Notes: a model not told the origin generated them from the sequence alone. A stretch of 64,000 nt of DNA from Cohnella sp. SGD-V74 (GCF_003001675.1 NZ_PVYW01000005.1:62001-126000), one strand, 5' to 3'. Counted from the first letter of the stretch, positions 10,464 to 21,617 are shown. Numbers and translations are program-made.

Positions 10464-10517
10464 ATGTCGGACCAGCCAAGCCGCTGTTCTCCGCGGACTT
10501 TGCTGCCCCATTTCTCC

Positions 10518-10543
10518 GTATAACCATTATCCCTTTTGTTCAG
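10518..10543 (+). repeat. Dispersed 26-bp repeat, copy C
   Basis: GTAT + AACCATTATCCCT + TTTGTTCAG. It starts 80 bp after copy B; the most diverged of the first cluster. Confidence 0.65.
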
Positions 10544-10591
10544 TTGCAGGTTAGCAGCGGCGATGTCGCAACGAGAGGAGAATTTGGTCGG

Positions 10592-10620
10592 CACCCCCCG
10601 GTGGGCGCATGCATACGATG
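10592..10620 (+). promoter_or_regulatory. Sigma-K-like promoter of dpaAB
   Basis: CACC at 10592-10595, a 16-bp spacer and CATACGATG at 10612-10620 match the mother-cell sigma-K consensus (AC-rich -35, CATA-N3-TA -10) except for the last base. spoVF/dpaAB of B. subtilis is sigma-K controlled, so context agrees. The implied transcript start is about 35 bases before the dpaA coding start. Confidence 0.5.
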
Positions 10621-10655
10621 TGCTATGCGAAGTATGCCGAGAGGAGGGGGCTGCG

Positions 10656-11555
10656 ATACTTACGGGAGTTCAAGTCGTGCTTGCGGGTGGGGATGCCCGG
10701 CAGTTGGAAGTGATCCGTCAGTTAACGGAGAAGGACGCCTCGCTGACGATCGTCGGCTTCGACAGGCTGGATACCCCTTTTAGCGGAGCCGCCAAGGGGG
10801 ATTGGTCCCCTGAGCTGTTGACGGAAGCGGATGCTCTCGTATTGCCGGCGGTAGGCACGGATGACGAGGGCGTCATCCCGACGTTGTTCACGGATCAGGA
10901 GCTGAAGCTGACGGACGCTCATGCGGCTGTGCTGCCGAAGGCAAGCAAGGTGATTACAGGGATGGCGAAGCCGTATCTCCGCAAGCTGTGCGAGAAACAC
11001 AGAATCGAGCTTATCGAATTGTTCGAGAGGGACGACGTCGCCATCTACAACTCGATCCCGACGGCCGAAGGCGCGTTGATGATGGCCATTCAGAATACGG
11101 ATATTACGATTCACGGCTCGAATTGCATCGTTCTCGGGCTGGGCAGAACGGGGTTTACGATGGCTCGGACGCTGCAGGCGTTAGGGGCGAAAGTGAAGGT
11201 CGGAGTGCGCCGGGATGAGATGTTCGCGCGCGCCTTCGAGATGGGTTTCGAGCCGTTCCACATGTCCGATTTGGCGCGTCAGGCGGGGAATATCGACTTG
11301 ATTTTTAACACAATTCCGACTATGATAGTCACAGCGCAAGTGATCGCCCAACTCCCCCAGCGCGCATGTATTATCGACCTGGCTTCGAAGCCCGGAGGCA
11401 CCGATTTTCGCTTCGCCGAGAAGCGCGGAATCAAGGCTCTTCTGGCACCCGGTCTGCCCGGAATCGTGGCACCGAAGACTGCCGGTCGAATCATCGCGAA
11501 CAGTCTGACCCAGATTCTTCTGGGAGACAACCGACTACGGGGGAATCAACCATGA
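10656..11555 (+). CDS. dpaA: Dipicolinate synthase subunit A, probable AUA start
   Basis: Encodes about 299 residues, matching the 297 of B. subtilis DpaA. It has the N-terminal GGDARQLEVI motif, a central NAD(P)-binding GLGRTG near residue 161, and the conserved FERDDVAIYNSIPT and LLAPGLPGIVAPKTAG segments. With DpaB it makes dipicolinic acid from a dihydrodipicolinate-pathway intermediate in the mother cell. The start is unusual: homology begins at (I)LTGVQ, whose first codon is ATA, five bases after GAGGAGGGGG. Upstream TTG/ATG options overlap a dispersed repeat and precede the likely transcript start; GTG at 10620 overlaps the promoter -10. The frame is open upstream, so a longer product cannot be excluded. 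Confidence 0.9.
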   Translation: MLTGVQVVLAGGDARQLEVIRQLTEKDASLTIVGFDRLDTPFSGAAKGDWSPELLTEADALVLPAVGTDDEGVIPTLFTDQELKLTDAHAAVLPKASKVITGMAKPYLRKLCEKHRIELIELFERDDVAIYNSIPTAEGALMMAIQNTDITIHGSNCIVLGLGRTGFTMARTLQALGAKVKVGVRRDEMFARAFEMGFEPFHMSDLARQAGNIDLIFNTIPTMIVTAQVIAQLPQRACIIDLASKPGGTDFRFAEKRGIKALLAPGLPGIVAPKTAGRIIANSLTQILLGDNRLRGNQP

Positions 11556-12148
11556 ATTGGCAAGGAATCACGGTTGGGTACGCACTGTCCGGTTCTCATT
11601 GCACGCTCGAGGAGATCATGCCGCAGATCAAGCGCTTCGTGGATGCGGGCGCCAACGTTGTGCCGATCGTCTCGGCGACGATCATGACGACGGATACGAG
11701 ATTCGGAACTTCGAGCCATTGGCAGCAATCTTTGCGTCAAATTACGGGCAACGAGATCATATCTTCTATAGTAGACGCCGAGCCGCTGGGGCCTTCCAAG
11801 CAGTTGGACGTTCTGACGATCGCGCCTTGCACGGGCAACACGACGAGCAAGCTGGCGAACGCGATGACGGACGGCCCGGTGCTGATGGCCGCGAAAGCGC
11901 AAATGCGCAATCAAAGACCGCTCGTGCTGGCGATTTCGACGAACGACGGGCTCGGGCTTAACGCCGCGAATATCGCCAAGCTGCTGATCATGAAGCATGT
12001 CTACTTCGTGCCGTTCGGACAGGACAATCCGATCGCCAAGCCGAACTCTCTCGTCGCGAGAATGGATCTCGTGATGGAGACTTGCGAGGCTGCGCTGCAA
12101 GGCAAGCAATTGCAACCTTTGCTCATAGAGCGTTTCACGCACGCTTGA
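11552..12148 (+). CDS. dpaB: Dipicolinate synthase subunit B
   Basis: A 198-residue flavoprotein-fold subunit. GYALSGSHCT near the N-terminus and APCTGNTTSKLANAMTDGP around residues 90-108 are the family's cofactor-loop motifs. It acts with DpaA to produce dipicolinic acid for the spore core. The ATG overlaps the dpaA stop (ATGA), indicating coupled translation; the long open stretch before it lies inside dpaA in another frame. The next gene in B. subtilis would be asd; here dapG follows after 71 bp. Confidence 0.95.
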   Translation: MNWQGITVGYALSGSHCTLEEIMPQIKRFVDAGANVVPIVSATIMTTDTRFGTSSHWQQSLRQITGNEIISSIVDAEPLGPSKQLDVLTIAPCTGNTTSKLANAMTDGPVLMAAKAQMRNQRPLVLAISTNDGLGLNAANIAKLLIMKHVYFVPFGQDNPIAKPNSLVARMDLVMETCEAALQGKQLQPLLIERFTHA

Positions 12149-12219
12149 GATAGAATTGCCGCATCGTCTGGTCTGTCTTTCTCTGATCTCCCACTGCAAA
12201 GATGAGCGGAGGAAACGGG

Positions 12220-13452
12220 ATGGAACTGGTCGTGCAGAAATTCGGCGGGACGTCGCTGACCGACGAGCAAAGTCGGAGCCACGTCCTCCGTCATATTATC
12301 CGAGAGTACGAGGCCGGCGGCAATGTCGTCGTTGTCGTGTCGGCGATGGGGAGAAGCGGGGACGCGTACGCGACCGATTCTCTGCTTGAGCTGATTCGCC
12401 GCAACGGCGACTCGCTTCCCGAGCGGGAGAAGGATTTGCTGCTCTCCTGCGGCGAACTTATATCTGCAGCCGTGCTGTGCAGTCTGCTGCGGGCCGAAGG
12501 CATTCCTGCCGTCGCTCTGACGGGAGGACAGGCCGGCATTGTGACCGACGGCAACTTCGGCTCGGCCAGAATCGTCGAGATCGACTGTGATCGCATTCAC
12601 AGGCATCTGTCCGCCAAGCAGGTCGTCATCGTCACCGGATTCCAAGGCATGACGAGGGACGGGGAGATGACGACGCTCGGAAGGGGCGGGAGCGATACGT
12701 CGGCGACGGCTCTGGGAGCGGCGCTGAAGGCGGATATCGTCGACATCTACACGGATGTGGACGGCATCTTGACCGCCGATCCGCGATGGGTGGCGAACGC
12801 AAGGCCTCTGGCGGCGGTCAGTTACGAGGAAATATGCAACATGGCCCAGAACGGAGCCAAAGTCATCCACCCCCGCGCCGTCGAACTCGCGATGAAAGCG
12901 GGCATTCCCGTTCGCGTCCGCTCGACGTTCTCGGACGGAGAGGGCACGCTGGTTACTTACGCGCAGGCTTTGCGAAGCAGAGGGATCTGGTACGATAAAA
13001 CCGTAACCGGACTCGCTCACGTACGCGATGTCACGCAGCTGGCGGTGACCGATCTGGATGGGCCGGCGGATCTGCAACTGCGCGTCTTCCGCGCGATGGC
13101 TTCGCACGGAATCAGCGTAGACTTCATCAACGTGATGCCGACAGGCGTGCACTATACCGTCTCCGAGAAAGATACGCCGCTGGCGGTGAAGCTGCTGCGG
13201 GAGCTTGGTTTCGAGCCCCGCGTGCGCAGGGAATGCGCCAAAGTATCCGTCATCGGCGGCGGAATGAACGGCGAGCCGGGGGTAATGGCCGTTATCGTCG
13301 AAGCTTTGACCGACTCGGGCATCCCGATTCTGCAATCCGCCGATTCCAACACGACGATCTGGGTGCTGATCGCCCAGCAGGATTTGGCGGCAGCGCTGCA
13401 GGCTCTGCATACGGCATTCGGGCTTCATCTCTCTCCGGTCGGGGGAAATTAG
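12220..13452 (+). CDS. dapG: Aspartate kinase, DapG (aspartokinase I) type
   Basis: A 410-residue aspartokinase. KFGGTS is at residues 7-12, the catalytic domain includes GRGGSDTSA near 154, and two ACT domains occupy about 255-410. It phosphorylates aspartate, the first step of the lysine, threonine, methionine and diaminopimelate pathways; the DapG isoform in Bacillus is inhibited by meso-diaminopimelate. ATG 12220 follows GCGGAGG and is preferred to an in-frame ATG six codons upstream. Together with dapA it supplies precursors for dipicolinate and cell wall. Confidence 0.95.
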   Translation: MELVVQKFGGTSLTDEQSRSHVLRHIIREYEAGGNVVVVVSAMGRSGDAYATDSLLELIRRNGDSLPEREKDLLLSCGELISAAVLCSLLRAEGIPAVALTGGQAGIVTDGNFGSARIVEIDCDRIHRHLSAKQVVIVTGFQGMTRDGEMTTLGRGGSDTSATALGAALKADIVDIYTDVDGILTADPRWVANARPLAAVSYEEICNMAQNGAKVIHPRAVELAMKAGIPVRVRSTFSDGEGTLVTYAQALRSRGIWYDKTVTGLAHVRDVTQLAVTDLDGPADLQLRVFRAMASHGISVDFINVMPTGVHYTVSEKDTPLAVKLLRELGFEPRVRRECAKVSVIGGGMNGEPGVMAVIVEALTDSGIPILQSADSNTTIWVLIAQQDLAAALQALHTAFGLHLSPVGGN

Positions 13453-13467
13453 AGGAGGAAATTGGGA

Positions 13468-14346
13468 ATGGGTTTCGGTCGTTTGATTACTGCAATGGTC
13501 ACTCCTTTTGACGAAAATTTGAACATCGATTGGGATACGACGGCGAAATTAATCGATTATTTGATCGACGAGCAAAAAACCGACAGTTTGGTCGTCTCCG
13601 GAACGACGGGAGAATCTCCGACGCTGACGGACGACGAGAAGGTGGCTCTGTTCCGCTTCGCGGTAAAACACGCGGCGGGCCGCTGCAAAATCATCGCCGG
13701 GGCGGGCAGCAACGAAACGGCTCACTCCGTCCATCTGACGAGAAAAGCCGAGGAAGCCGGCGTGGACGGCATTCTCCTCGTTGCTCCTTACTATAACAAG
13801 CCGAGCCAGGAAGGCATCTATCAGCATTTCCGCACGATCGCCGAAGCGACGACGCTGCCGATTATTTTGTACAATGTGCCGTCTCGCACCGTTGTCAGCG
13901 TCTCCGCGGAAACGACGCTTCGTTTGGCGCAAATTCCGAACATCGTCGCTACGAAGGAATGCGCTTCCCTGGAGCAGATGACGGAGATCGTCGCGAACGC
14001 TCCGGAAGGATTCGTGCTGTACAGCGGGGACGACGGAGTGACGCTGCCGACGCTGTCGGTGGGCGGTCACGGAATCATCAGCGTGGCCAGTCACGTTGTC
14101 GGCGCGCAGATGAAGGACCTGATCGCTGCGTATTTGGACGGCCGAGTGCAGGAAGCGCAGGCGATCAACGCCAAGCTGTTCCCGGTATTCAAAGGGCTGT
14201 TCAACTGTCCGCATCCGGTGCCGAACCCTGTGGCGGTCAAGTACGCGCTCTCCTTGCGCGGATTGCCGGTAGGCGGAGTGCGCTTGCCTCTCGTGTCGAC
14301 GACCGAGGCGGAAGAGAAGTTTCTGCAAAACTTGCTGAACGGATAA
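13468..14346 (+). CDS. dapA: 4-hydroxy-tetrahydrodipicolinate synthase
   Basis: A 292-residue TIM-barrel aldolase. Active-site features: GTTGES (45-50), the tyrosine Y135 in LYNVPSRT, and Schiff-base lysine K163 in ATKECAS. It condenses pyruvate with aspartate semialdehyde, the entry to DAP/lysine and, via DpaAB, dipicolinate. AGAGGAGG precedes ATG 13468; an in-frame TTG two codons earlier is too close to it. A palindrome and a terminator follow. Confidence 0.96.
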   Translation: MGFGRLITAMVTPFDENLNIDWDTTAKLIDYLIDEQKTDSLVVSGTTGESPTLTDDEKVALFRFAVKHAAGRCKIIAGAGSNETAHSVHLTRKAEEAGVDGILLVAPYYNKPSQEGIYQHFRTIAEATTLPIILYNVPSRTVVSVSAETTLRLAQIPNIVATKECASLEQMTEIVANAPEGFVLYSGDDGVTLPTLSVGGHGIISVASHVVGAQMKDLIAAYLDGRVQEAQAINAKLFPVFKGLFNCPHPVPNPVAVKYALSLRGLPVGGVRLPLVSTTEAEEKFLQNLLNG

Positions 14347-14371
14347 TCGAGGCTTTTCGGTTGCTTGGAAT

Positions 14372-14403
14372 CTCTAGGGCGTGTATGCATACACGGCCTA
14401 GAG
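14372..14403. repeat. 32-bp near-perfect palindrome after dapA
   Basis: CTCTAGGGCGTGTATG followed by CATACACGGCCTAGAG; the two halves are inverse complements apart from one position. It is directly followed by a separate terminator hairpin and has no T run of its own. Confidence 0.6.
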
Positions 14404-14430
14404 AACCGATGTCCTCCGGGCATCGGTTTT
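14404..14430 (+). terminator. Intrinsic terminator of the dap/dpa operon
   Basis: AACCGATG pairs with CATCGGTT around a nine-base loop, followed by TTTT. Confidence 0.75.
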
Positions 14431-14447
14431 CGTGTTACATAACCTTC

Positions 14448-14477
14448 TTGTTTTTCCTGAATTGCTTCATGTATAAT
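14448..14477 (+). promoter_or_regulatory. Sigma-A-type promoter of the RNase J gene
   Basis: TTGTTT (14448-14453), an 18-bp spacer and a perfect TATAAT (14472-14477). The implied leader is about 320 nt and contains the 219-nt structured element. Confidence 0.65.
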
Positions 14478-14516
14478 GATTGAGAGTGATTGGGTGCGGC
14501 AAATTTTTTAAGTGCG

Positions 14517-14735
14517 AGTTCAAAAAGTTCGGTTTTCAGCACCGAGGCTGGTCGTTCGCCTTACGGCGAACTGCTCGCCCATGCATCCTGGAAGGTTGGA
14601 TGAAGACCGTTGATGAGGAACGCTAGTAAAGCGTAGTGGAAGCTACGTGAGCACCGAAGAGACGGCTGAATTCAAGATTCGATGTCGAGTCTGCTTCCCG
14701 AGAGGCTTCGTGATCAAAAACGGACTTTTTGAACT
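14517..14735 (+). ncRNA. 219-nt structured element bounded by a 19-bp inverted repeat; unknown class
   Basis: The left arm (14517-14536, beginning AGTTCAAAAAGT) pairs with the right arm (14717-14735, ending ACTTTTTGAACT) over 19 bp with one G-U pair and one bulged G. Inside lie a perfect hairpin GTTCGCC-TTAC-GGCGAAC (14554-14571), CATCC/GGATG, ACGC/GCGT and GTAG/CTAC hairpins, and AGCACCGA twice. No long open frame and no T-box motif is seen. It lies between the promoter and the start of the RNase J gene. It could be a structured RNA, a cis-regulatory leader or a MITE-like mobile element; no clear target duplication flanks it. The remainder of the 14347-14802 interval holds the palindrome, terminator and promoter listed separately. 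Confidence 0.55.
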
Positions 14736-14802
14736 ACCTCTTTAAGCAAATTGAAAACTTCATATCGATCGGGTGCGTCGAATGATCTAGGAGGTACTAG
14801 TA

Positions 14803-16482
14803 GTGTCAAAGAAAAACATCCAAGACAAATTACTGATTTTCGCGCTCGGCGGAGTCGGCGAAATCGGCAAAAACATGTATTGCATCCAGTATGGCAACGA
14901 CATTGTCGTTGTTGACGCTGGATTAAAATTCCCGGAAGAGGAAATGCTCGGAATCGACGTCGTCATCCCGGATATCGCTTATCTGCTGGAAAATCGCGAT
15001 AAGGTGAAGGCGATCCTGCTGACGCACGGTCACGAGGATCATATCGGCGGACTGCCTTACGTATTGAAGCAGTTAAACGTACCGATCTACGGAACGAAGC
15101 TGACGCTCGGCTTGGTCGAAAACAAGCTGAAGGAAGCCGGACTGCTCGGAGATACGAAGCGTCACTTGATCAACGAGGAGACGGAGCTGACGTTCGGAAC
15201 GATCAAAGCGAGCTTCTTCCGCACGAACCACAGCATCCCCGATTCCGTGGGCGTATGCTTGGAAACGCCGGAAGGCAACGTCGTTCATACGGGCGACTTC
15301 AAATTCGACCACACGCCGGTGAACGACCAGTTCGCCGACTTGCAAAGAATGGCCGAGATCGGCAGCCGGGGCGTCCTGGCGCTTCTGTCCGACAGCACCA
15401 ACGCGGAGCGCGCCGGATATACGCCGTCCGAAAGCAACATCGGCAAAGAGTTCGAATCGCTCTTCCGCAGCGCGAAGCAGCGCGTCGTCGTGGCGACGTT
15501 CGCTTCGAACGTGCACCGGATCCAGCAAGTCATTAATGCGGCTGCTGAGACGCGCCGCAAAATGACGGTCATCGGCCGCAGCATGGTGAACGTTGTCGGC
15601 ATCGCTTCCGAGCTGGGCTACCTGAACATTCCGGAAGGCATGCTGATCGAGCCTGAGGAAGTGAACAAGCTGCCGGCGGACCGCGTCGTCATTCTGTCGA
15701 CGGGAAGCCAAGGCGAGCCAATGTCTGCGCTTACGCGGATGGCGCGTTCCACGCACCGCAAGGTGGACATCCTTCCGGGCGATACGGTCATCATCGCGGC
15801 GACGCCGATTCCGGGCAACGAGAAATACGTCGGAAGAACGGTCGACGAGCTGATGAGACTCGGAGCGCACGTCATCTACGGACCTGGCTCGATCTCGGGC
15901 GTTCACGTATCCGGACACGGCAGCCAGGAAGAGCTGAAGCTGATGCTGAACCTGATGAAGCCGGAATACTTCATTCCGATTCACGGGGAATACAGAATGC
16001 TTCGCCATCACGGCTTGCTGGGCGAACAAGTCGGCGTTCCGAAGGAAAATATTTTCCTGCTGGACAACGGCGATACGGTCGAAATCCAGAACGGCGTCGC
16101 GCGCAAAGGCGGCAAAGTCCCTGCGGGCAACGTGCTGATCGACGGTCTCGGAGTCGGAGACGTCGGCAACATCGTGCTTCGCGACCGCAAGCTCCTGTCC
16201 CAGGACGGCATCCTTGTCGTCGTCGTGACGCTGAGCAAGCAGGACGGCACGATTCTGTCCGGTCCGGACATCATCTCGCGAGGCTTCGTCTACGTTCGCG
16301 AATCGGAAGGGTTGTTGGAAGAGGCGAACCGCATCGTGACGAGCACGCTGCACAAGCTGATGAACGACAACGTGAACGAATGGGCGTCGCTCAAGACGAA
16401 CGTCAAGGACGCGCTCGGCCGTTTCCTGTACGAACAAACAAGAAGAAGACCGATGATCCTGCCGATCATCATGGAAGTATAG
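14803..16482 (+). CDS. rnj: Ribonuclease J
   Basis: A 559-residue metallo-beta-lactamase/beta-CASP RNase. The complete zinc motif THGHEDH includes H75, H77, D79 and H80; the end is [12 protein letters not shown]. RNase J has 5'-3' exonuclease and endonuclease activity and governs mRNA turnover and rRNA maturation. By synteny (after dapA, before tepA) it occupies the B. subtilis rnjB position, but the intact HxHxDH motif and C-terminus resemble RnjA, since B. subtilis RnjB has a degenerate motif. I therefore do not assign A or B. GTG 14803 has AGGAGGT upstream. Confidence 0.93.
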   Translation: MSKKNIQDKLLIFALGGVGEIGKNMYCIQYGNDIVVVDAGLKFPEEEMLGIDVVIPDIAYLLENRDKVKAILLTHGHEDHIGGLPYVLKQLNVPIYGTKLTLGLVENKLKEAGLLGDTKRHLINEETELTFGTIKASFFRTNHSIPDSVGVCLETPEGNVVHTGDFKFDHTPVNDQFADLQRMAEIGSRGVLALLSDSTNAERAGYTPSESNIGKEFESLFRSAKQRVVVATFASNVHRIQQVINAAAETRRKMTVIGRSMVNVVGIASELGYLNIPEGMLIEPEEVNKLPADRVVILSTGSQGEPMSALTRMARSTHRKVDILPGDTVIIAATPIPGNEKYVGRTVDELMRLGAHVIYGPGSISGVHVSGHGSQEELKLMLNLMKPEYFIPIHGEYRMLRHHGLLGEQVGVPKENIFLLDNGDTVEIQNGVARKGGKVPAGNVLIDGLGVGDVGNIVLRDRKLLSQDGILVVVVTLSKQDGTILSGPDIISRGFVYVRESEGLLEEANRIVTSTLHKLMNDNVNEWASLKTNVKDALGRFLYEQTRRRPMILPIIMEV

Positions 16483-16504
16483 AAATACAAACCCACACTC
16501 GTCT

Positions 16505-16550
16505 AAAAACCGTTTTCCACCGCTTCGGCGGCCGGAAGGCGGTTTTTTTT
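16505..16550 (+). terminator. Intrinsic terminator after rnj
   Basis: AAACCG on the left pairs with CGGTTT on the right, with inner CCGC-TTCG-GCGG, then T8. Confidence 0.8.
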
Positions 16551-16612
16551 ATCCGAAAAGCCCATACTATGTCAAGCCGTTAACCTATCGGGAGTATCGG
16601 AGGCTTGATGAG

Positions 16613-17368
16613 ATGAGCGATAAAGAAAAGCCCGACCAGACGTCGGAGCAGCCGGGGCCGCCGTCGGAGGAAGCCCGCAAGCCGTCGGCGACGGAAGCGG
16701 TCGTGCAACTCGGCCAGACGACGGTTCCTTCGGCCGAGAGCAATGTTTTCTGCTTGACGATTATCGGACAGATCGAGGGGCATCTGATTTTGCCTCCGCA
16801 GAACAAGACGACGAAGTATGAGCATGTCATTCCGCAGTTGATCGCGGCCGAACAAAATCCGAAAATCGAAGGGCTGCTTATCGTGCTTAATACGGTCGGA
16901 GGAGACGTGGAGGCGGGGCTTGCGATCGCGGAGATGATCTCGTCTCTGACGAAGCCTTCCGTAGCGCTCGTGTTGGGCGGGGGTCACTCGATCGGTGTGC
17001 CGATCGCCGTATCGGCCGACGCTTCTTACATCGCGGAGACGGCGACGATGACGATTCATCCGATTCGGATGAACGGGCTCGTCATCGGGGTGCCGCAGAC
17101 GTTCGATTATTTGGAGAAAATGCAGGAGCGGGTCACTCGCTTCGTAATTGGTCATTCGAAAGTTTCGGAGCAGACGTTCAAGGAATTGATGTTCAAAACC
17201 GGGGAACTGACTCGGGATATCGGTACGACGGTGATCGGCCAGGATGCGGTGAAGCACGGCCTGATCGACGCGGTCGGAGGCGTCGGCGACGCGCTGCGCG
17301 AGCTGAACCGCCGCATTAATGAACGCAAGGTTAAGGCCGGAGCGAAGGAAGGGGCGATCGTGCAATGA
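16613..17368 (+). CDS. tepA: ClpP-like protease TepA (YmfB)
   Basis: A 251-residue ClpP-fold serine protease of the TepA family. A charged, disordered-looking N-terminus of about 40 residues precedes the fold. The nucleophile is S126 in GGGHSIGVP and the histidine is H149 in TIHPIRM. B. subtilis TepA was described as translocation-enhancing, possibly cleaving leftover signal peptides; later work links it to spore outgrowth and SASP degradation. The role here follows the family. The stop overlaps the ylzJ start (ATGA). Confidence 0.92.
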   Translation: MSDKEKPDQTSEQPGPPSEEARKPSATEAVVQLGQTTVPSAESNVFCLTIIGQIEGHLILPPQNKTTKYEHVIPQLIAAEQNPKIEGLLIVLNTVGGDVEAGLAIAEMISSLTKPSVALVLGGGHSIGVPIAVSADASYIAETATMTIHPIRMNGLVIGVPQTFDYLEKMQERVTRFVIGHSKVSEQTFKELMFKTGELTRDIGTTVIGQDAVKHGLIDAVGGVGDALRELNRRINERKVKAGAKEGAIVQ

Positions 17369-17637
17369 CGATCTATACGGCGATGCCTCTGGAGCTCGTG
17401 CTCGACGGCATGGGGAACGAGCCCGGCCCGTTCGTGGAAACGACGATTAAAGGCATGACGGTCCAACTCGTCCCGGTGGCCCCGGGAGTCGGGCGGATCG
17501 TCCGGCTGCTGTCGGCTCCGCTGGACTGTTATTTGAAGACGGAGTATGCGCCGGGACAATTGATCGGCTATATGCCGCAAGACGAGCCGATTCCCCCGGC
17601 TTCGAGCCTCTACGACGTTCCCCGCTTGGGCATGTAG
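17365..17637 (+). CDS. ylzJ: YlzJ-like protein
   Basis: A 90-residue protein of unknown function beginning [15 protein letters not shown]. Family members begin the same way and lie between tepA and spoIIIE in Bacillaceae. It contains no membrane segment and no recognisable catalytic motif. It overlaps tepA by four bases and is surely co-translated with it. Confidence 0.85.
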   Translation: MTIYTAMPLELVLDGMGNEPGPFVETTIKGMTVQLVPVAPGVGRIVRLLSAPLDCYLKTEYAPGQLIGYMPQDEPIPPASSLYDVPRLGM

Positions 17638-17670
17638 GTCGGAGCGGTCATGCCAACCTCCCGTCAACTG

Positions 17671-17679
17671 TGATATAAT
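17671..17679 (+). promoter_or_regulatory. Extended -10 promoter of spoIIIE/ftsK
   Basis: TG-A-TATAAT is an extended -10; no good -35 is visible. It overlaps the first in-frame ATG (17678), which argues that translation begins at the downstream TTG. Confidence 0.5.
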
Positions 17680-17701
17680 GTTGAACCGGGAGGTGGCAAA
17701 T

Positions 17702-20611
<2,910 letters not shown>

Positions 20612-20634
20612 TTCGAAGCAAAGCAGTAAAAATG

Positions 20635-20665
20635 GGTATAAGAGGCTAACGCCTTTCTCATACTA
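20635..20665 (+). promoter_or_regulatory. Sigma-G promoter of sleB
   Basis: GTATA (20636-20640), an 18-bp spacer and CATACTA (20659-20665) fit the forespore sigma-G consensus (gHATR-N18-CATnHTA) without mismatch. sleB is sigma-G dependent in B. subtilis. The spacer and -10 also lie in a potential hairpin whose right arm can alternatively pair with AGAAAGGCG downstream. Confidence 0.7.
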
Positions 20666-20708
20666 ACGGTCGAAGACCTAACATGTATGCAGAAAGGCGT
20701 GACCTTAG

Positions 20709-21503
20709 GTGAGTTATCGTCTCGTGATCGTAACGGTATGCGTCGTATTCGGCTTGCTGGGATTATATACATTGCAGCACCATACCCAAACGAGGGAAAC
20801 GTTCAGCAATGCGATCCTCAAGCAAGGCTCCTCGGGCAAGGACATTTACGAGCTGCAGGGGCGATTAAAGGCTCTGGGCTACTATAACGGCAAAGTGGAC
20901 GGGGACTTCGGATCGAAAACGAAAAACGCCGTCACCTGGTTCCAATGGAAGTTCGGCATGAAGTCGGACGGCGTCGTCGGACCGAAGACGAAGCTGAAGC
21001 TGTGGCAGGCGACGAAGGACTGGAAGCCGACGGCGGAAGAAGTGCATCCTTCCGACAGGACGGGAGGCAGCGGCGGCGAGACCGCCAGAACGGACAGCGG
21101 CGGCGGAGGCGGAGGCAACAATCTGCCCGCCTCCAGCAATCTCGGCCTGTCCGAGAAAGATCTGAAAATTATGGCCAATGCGGTATACGGGGAAGCCCGG
21201 GGCGAACCGTACGAAGGGCAGGTCGCTGTAGCCGCGGTCATTCTTAACCGGATGAAGTCTTCGGAGTTTCCGAATACGGCTTCCGGCGTCATTTTCCAAC
21301 CGGGGGCGTTCACGGCGGTAGCGGACGGACAAATTTACTTGACGCCCAACGAGAAAGCCTACAAAGCGGTGAAGGACGCGATCAGCGGCTGGGATCCGAG
21401 CGACGGCTGCCTCTATTACTTCAATCCCGTCACGGCGACTTCCAAGTGGATCTGGACGCGTCCGCAATACAAGACGATCGGCAAGCATATTTTCTGCAGA
21501 TAA
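20709..21503 (+). CDS. sleB: Spore cortex-lytic enzyme SleB
   Basis: A 264-residue germination hydrolase: N-terminal membrane/signal segment (4-22), a peptidoglycan-binding domain (about 36-100, LQGRLKALGYYNGKVDGDFG), a Gly/Ser-rich linker and a SleB/CwlJ catalytic domain (about 150-264) with the proposed catalytic glutamate E162 in VYGEARGEP. SleB is a lytic transglycosylase acting on muramic-delta-lactam cortex during germination. The start is GTG 20709 by fit of the signal segment; the Shine-Dalgarno is weak. B. subtilis has sleB with ypeB elsewhere; no ypeB is seen next to it here. Confidence 0.92.
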   Translation: MSYRLVIVTVCVVFGLLGLYTLQHHTQTRETFSNAILKQGSSGKDIYELQGRLKALGYYNGKVDGDFGSKTKNAVTWFQWKFGMKSDGVVGPKTKLKLWQATKDWKPTAEEVHPSDRTGGSGGETARTDSGGGGGGNNLPASSNLGLSEKDLKIMANAVYGEARGEPYEGQVAVAAVILNRMKSSEFPNTASGVIFQPGAFTAVADGQIYLTPNEKAYKAVKDAISGWDPSDGCLYYFNPVTATSKWIWTRPQYKTIGKHIFCR

Positions 21504-21532
21504 TTCCGCCAGTCGGCCCATGCAAGTCAAGG

Positions 21533-21577
21533 CAACCAACCCGCGTTCGCAGCGACGCGGTTGGTTGTTGTTATTTT
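21533..21577 (+). terminator. Intrinsic terminator after sleB
   Basis: CAACCAACCCGCGT pairs with ACGCGGTTGGTTG, then a T-rich run. Confidence 0.85.
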
Positions 21578-21617
21578 CGGAGGTTTCCGGTTCCGTACCG
21601 GGGTTTGGGCCAGGAAT

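Larger units (their letters stand above)
10186..10655. other. 470-bp intergenic region between dut and dpaA
   Basis: No credible gene. From left to right it contains hairpin GCACCG/CGGTGC near 10219-10234, hairpin GCGCC/GGCGC near 10276-10290, a strong terminator (10296-10358), three direct copies of a 26-bp dispersed repeat (10364, 10438, 10518), a sigma-K-like promoter (10592-10620) and the dpaA Shine-Dalgarno. Short open frames here overlap the terminator and repeats and are rejected. Confidence 0.7.

Noticed and set aside
10284-10523. 79-codon open frame between dut and dpaA
   Set aside because: It runs through a strong terminator and two copies of the dispersed repeat, and has no ribosome site.
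14517-14735. T-box or amino-acid riboswitch
   Set aside because: No T-box consensus, no specifier-loop layout and no terminator/antiterminator before the gene; an RNase gene is not a usual target.
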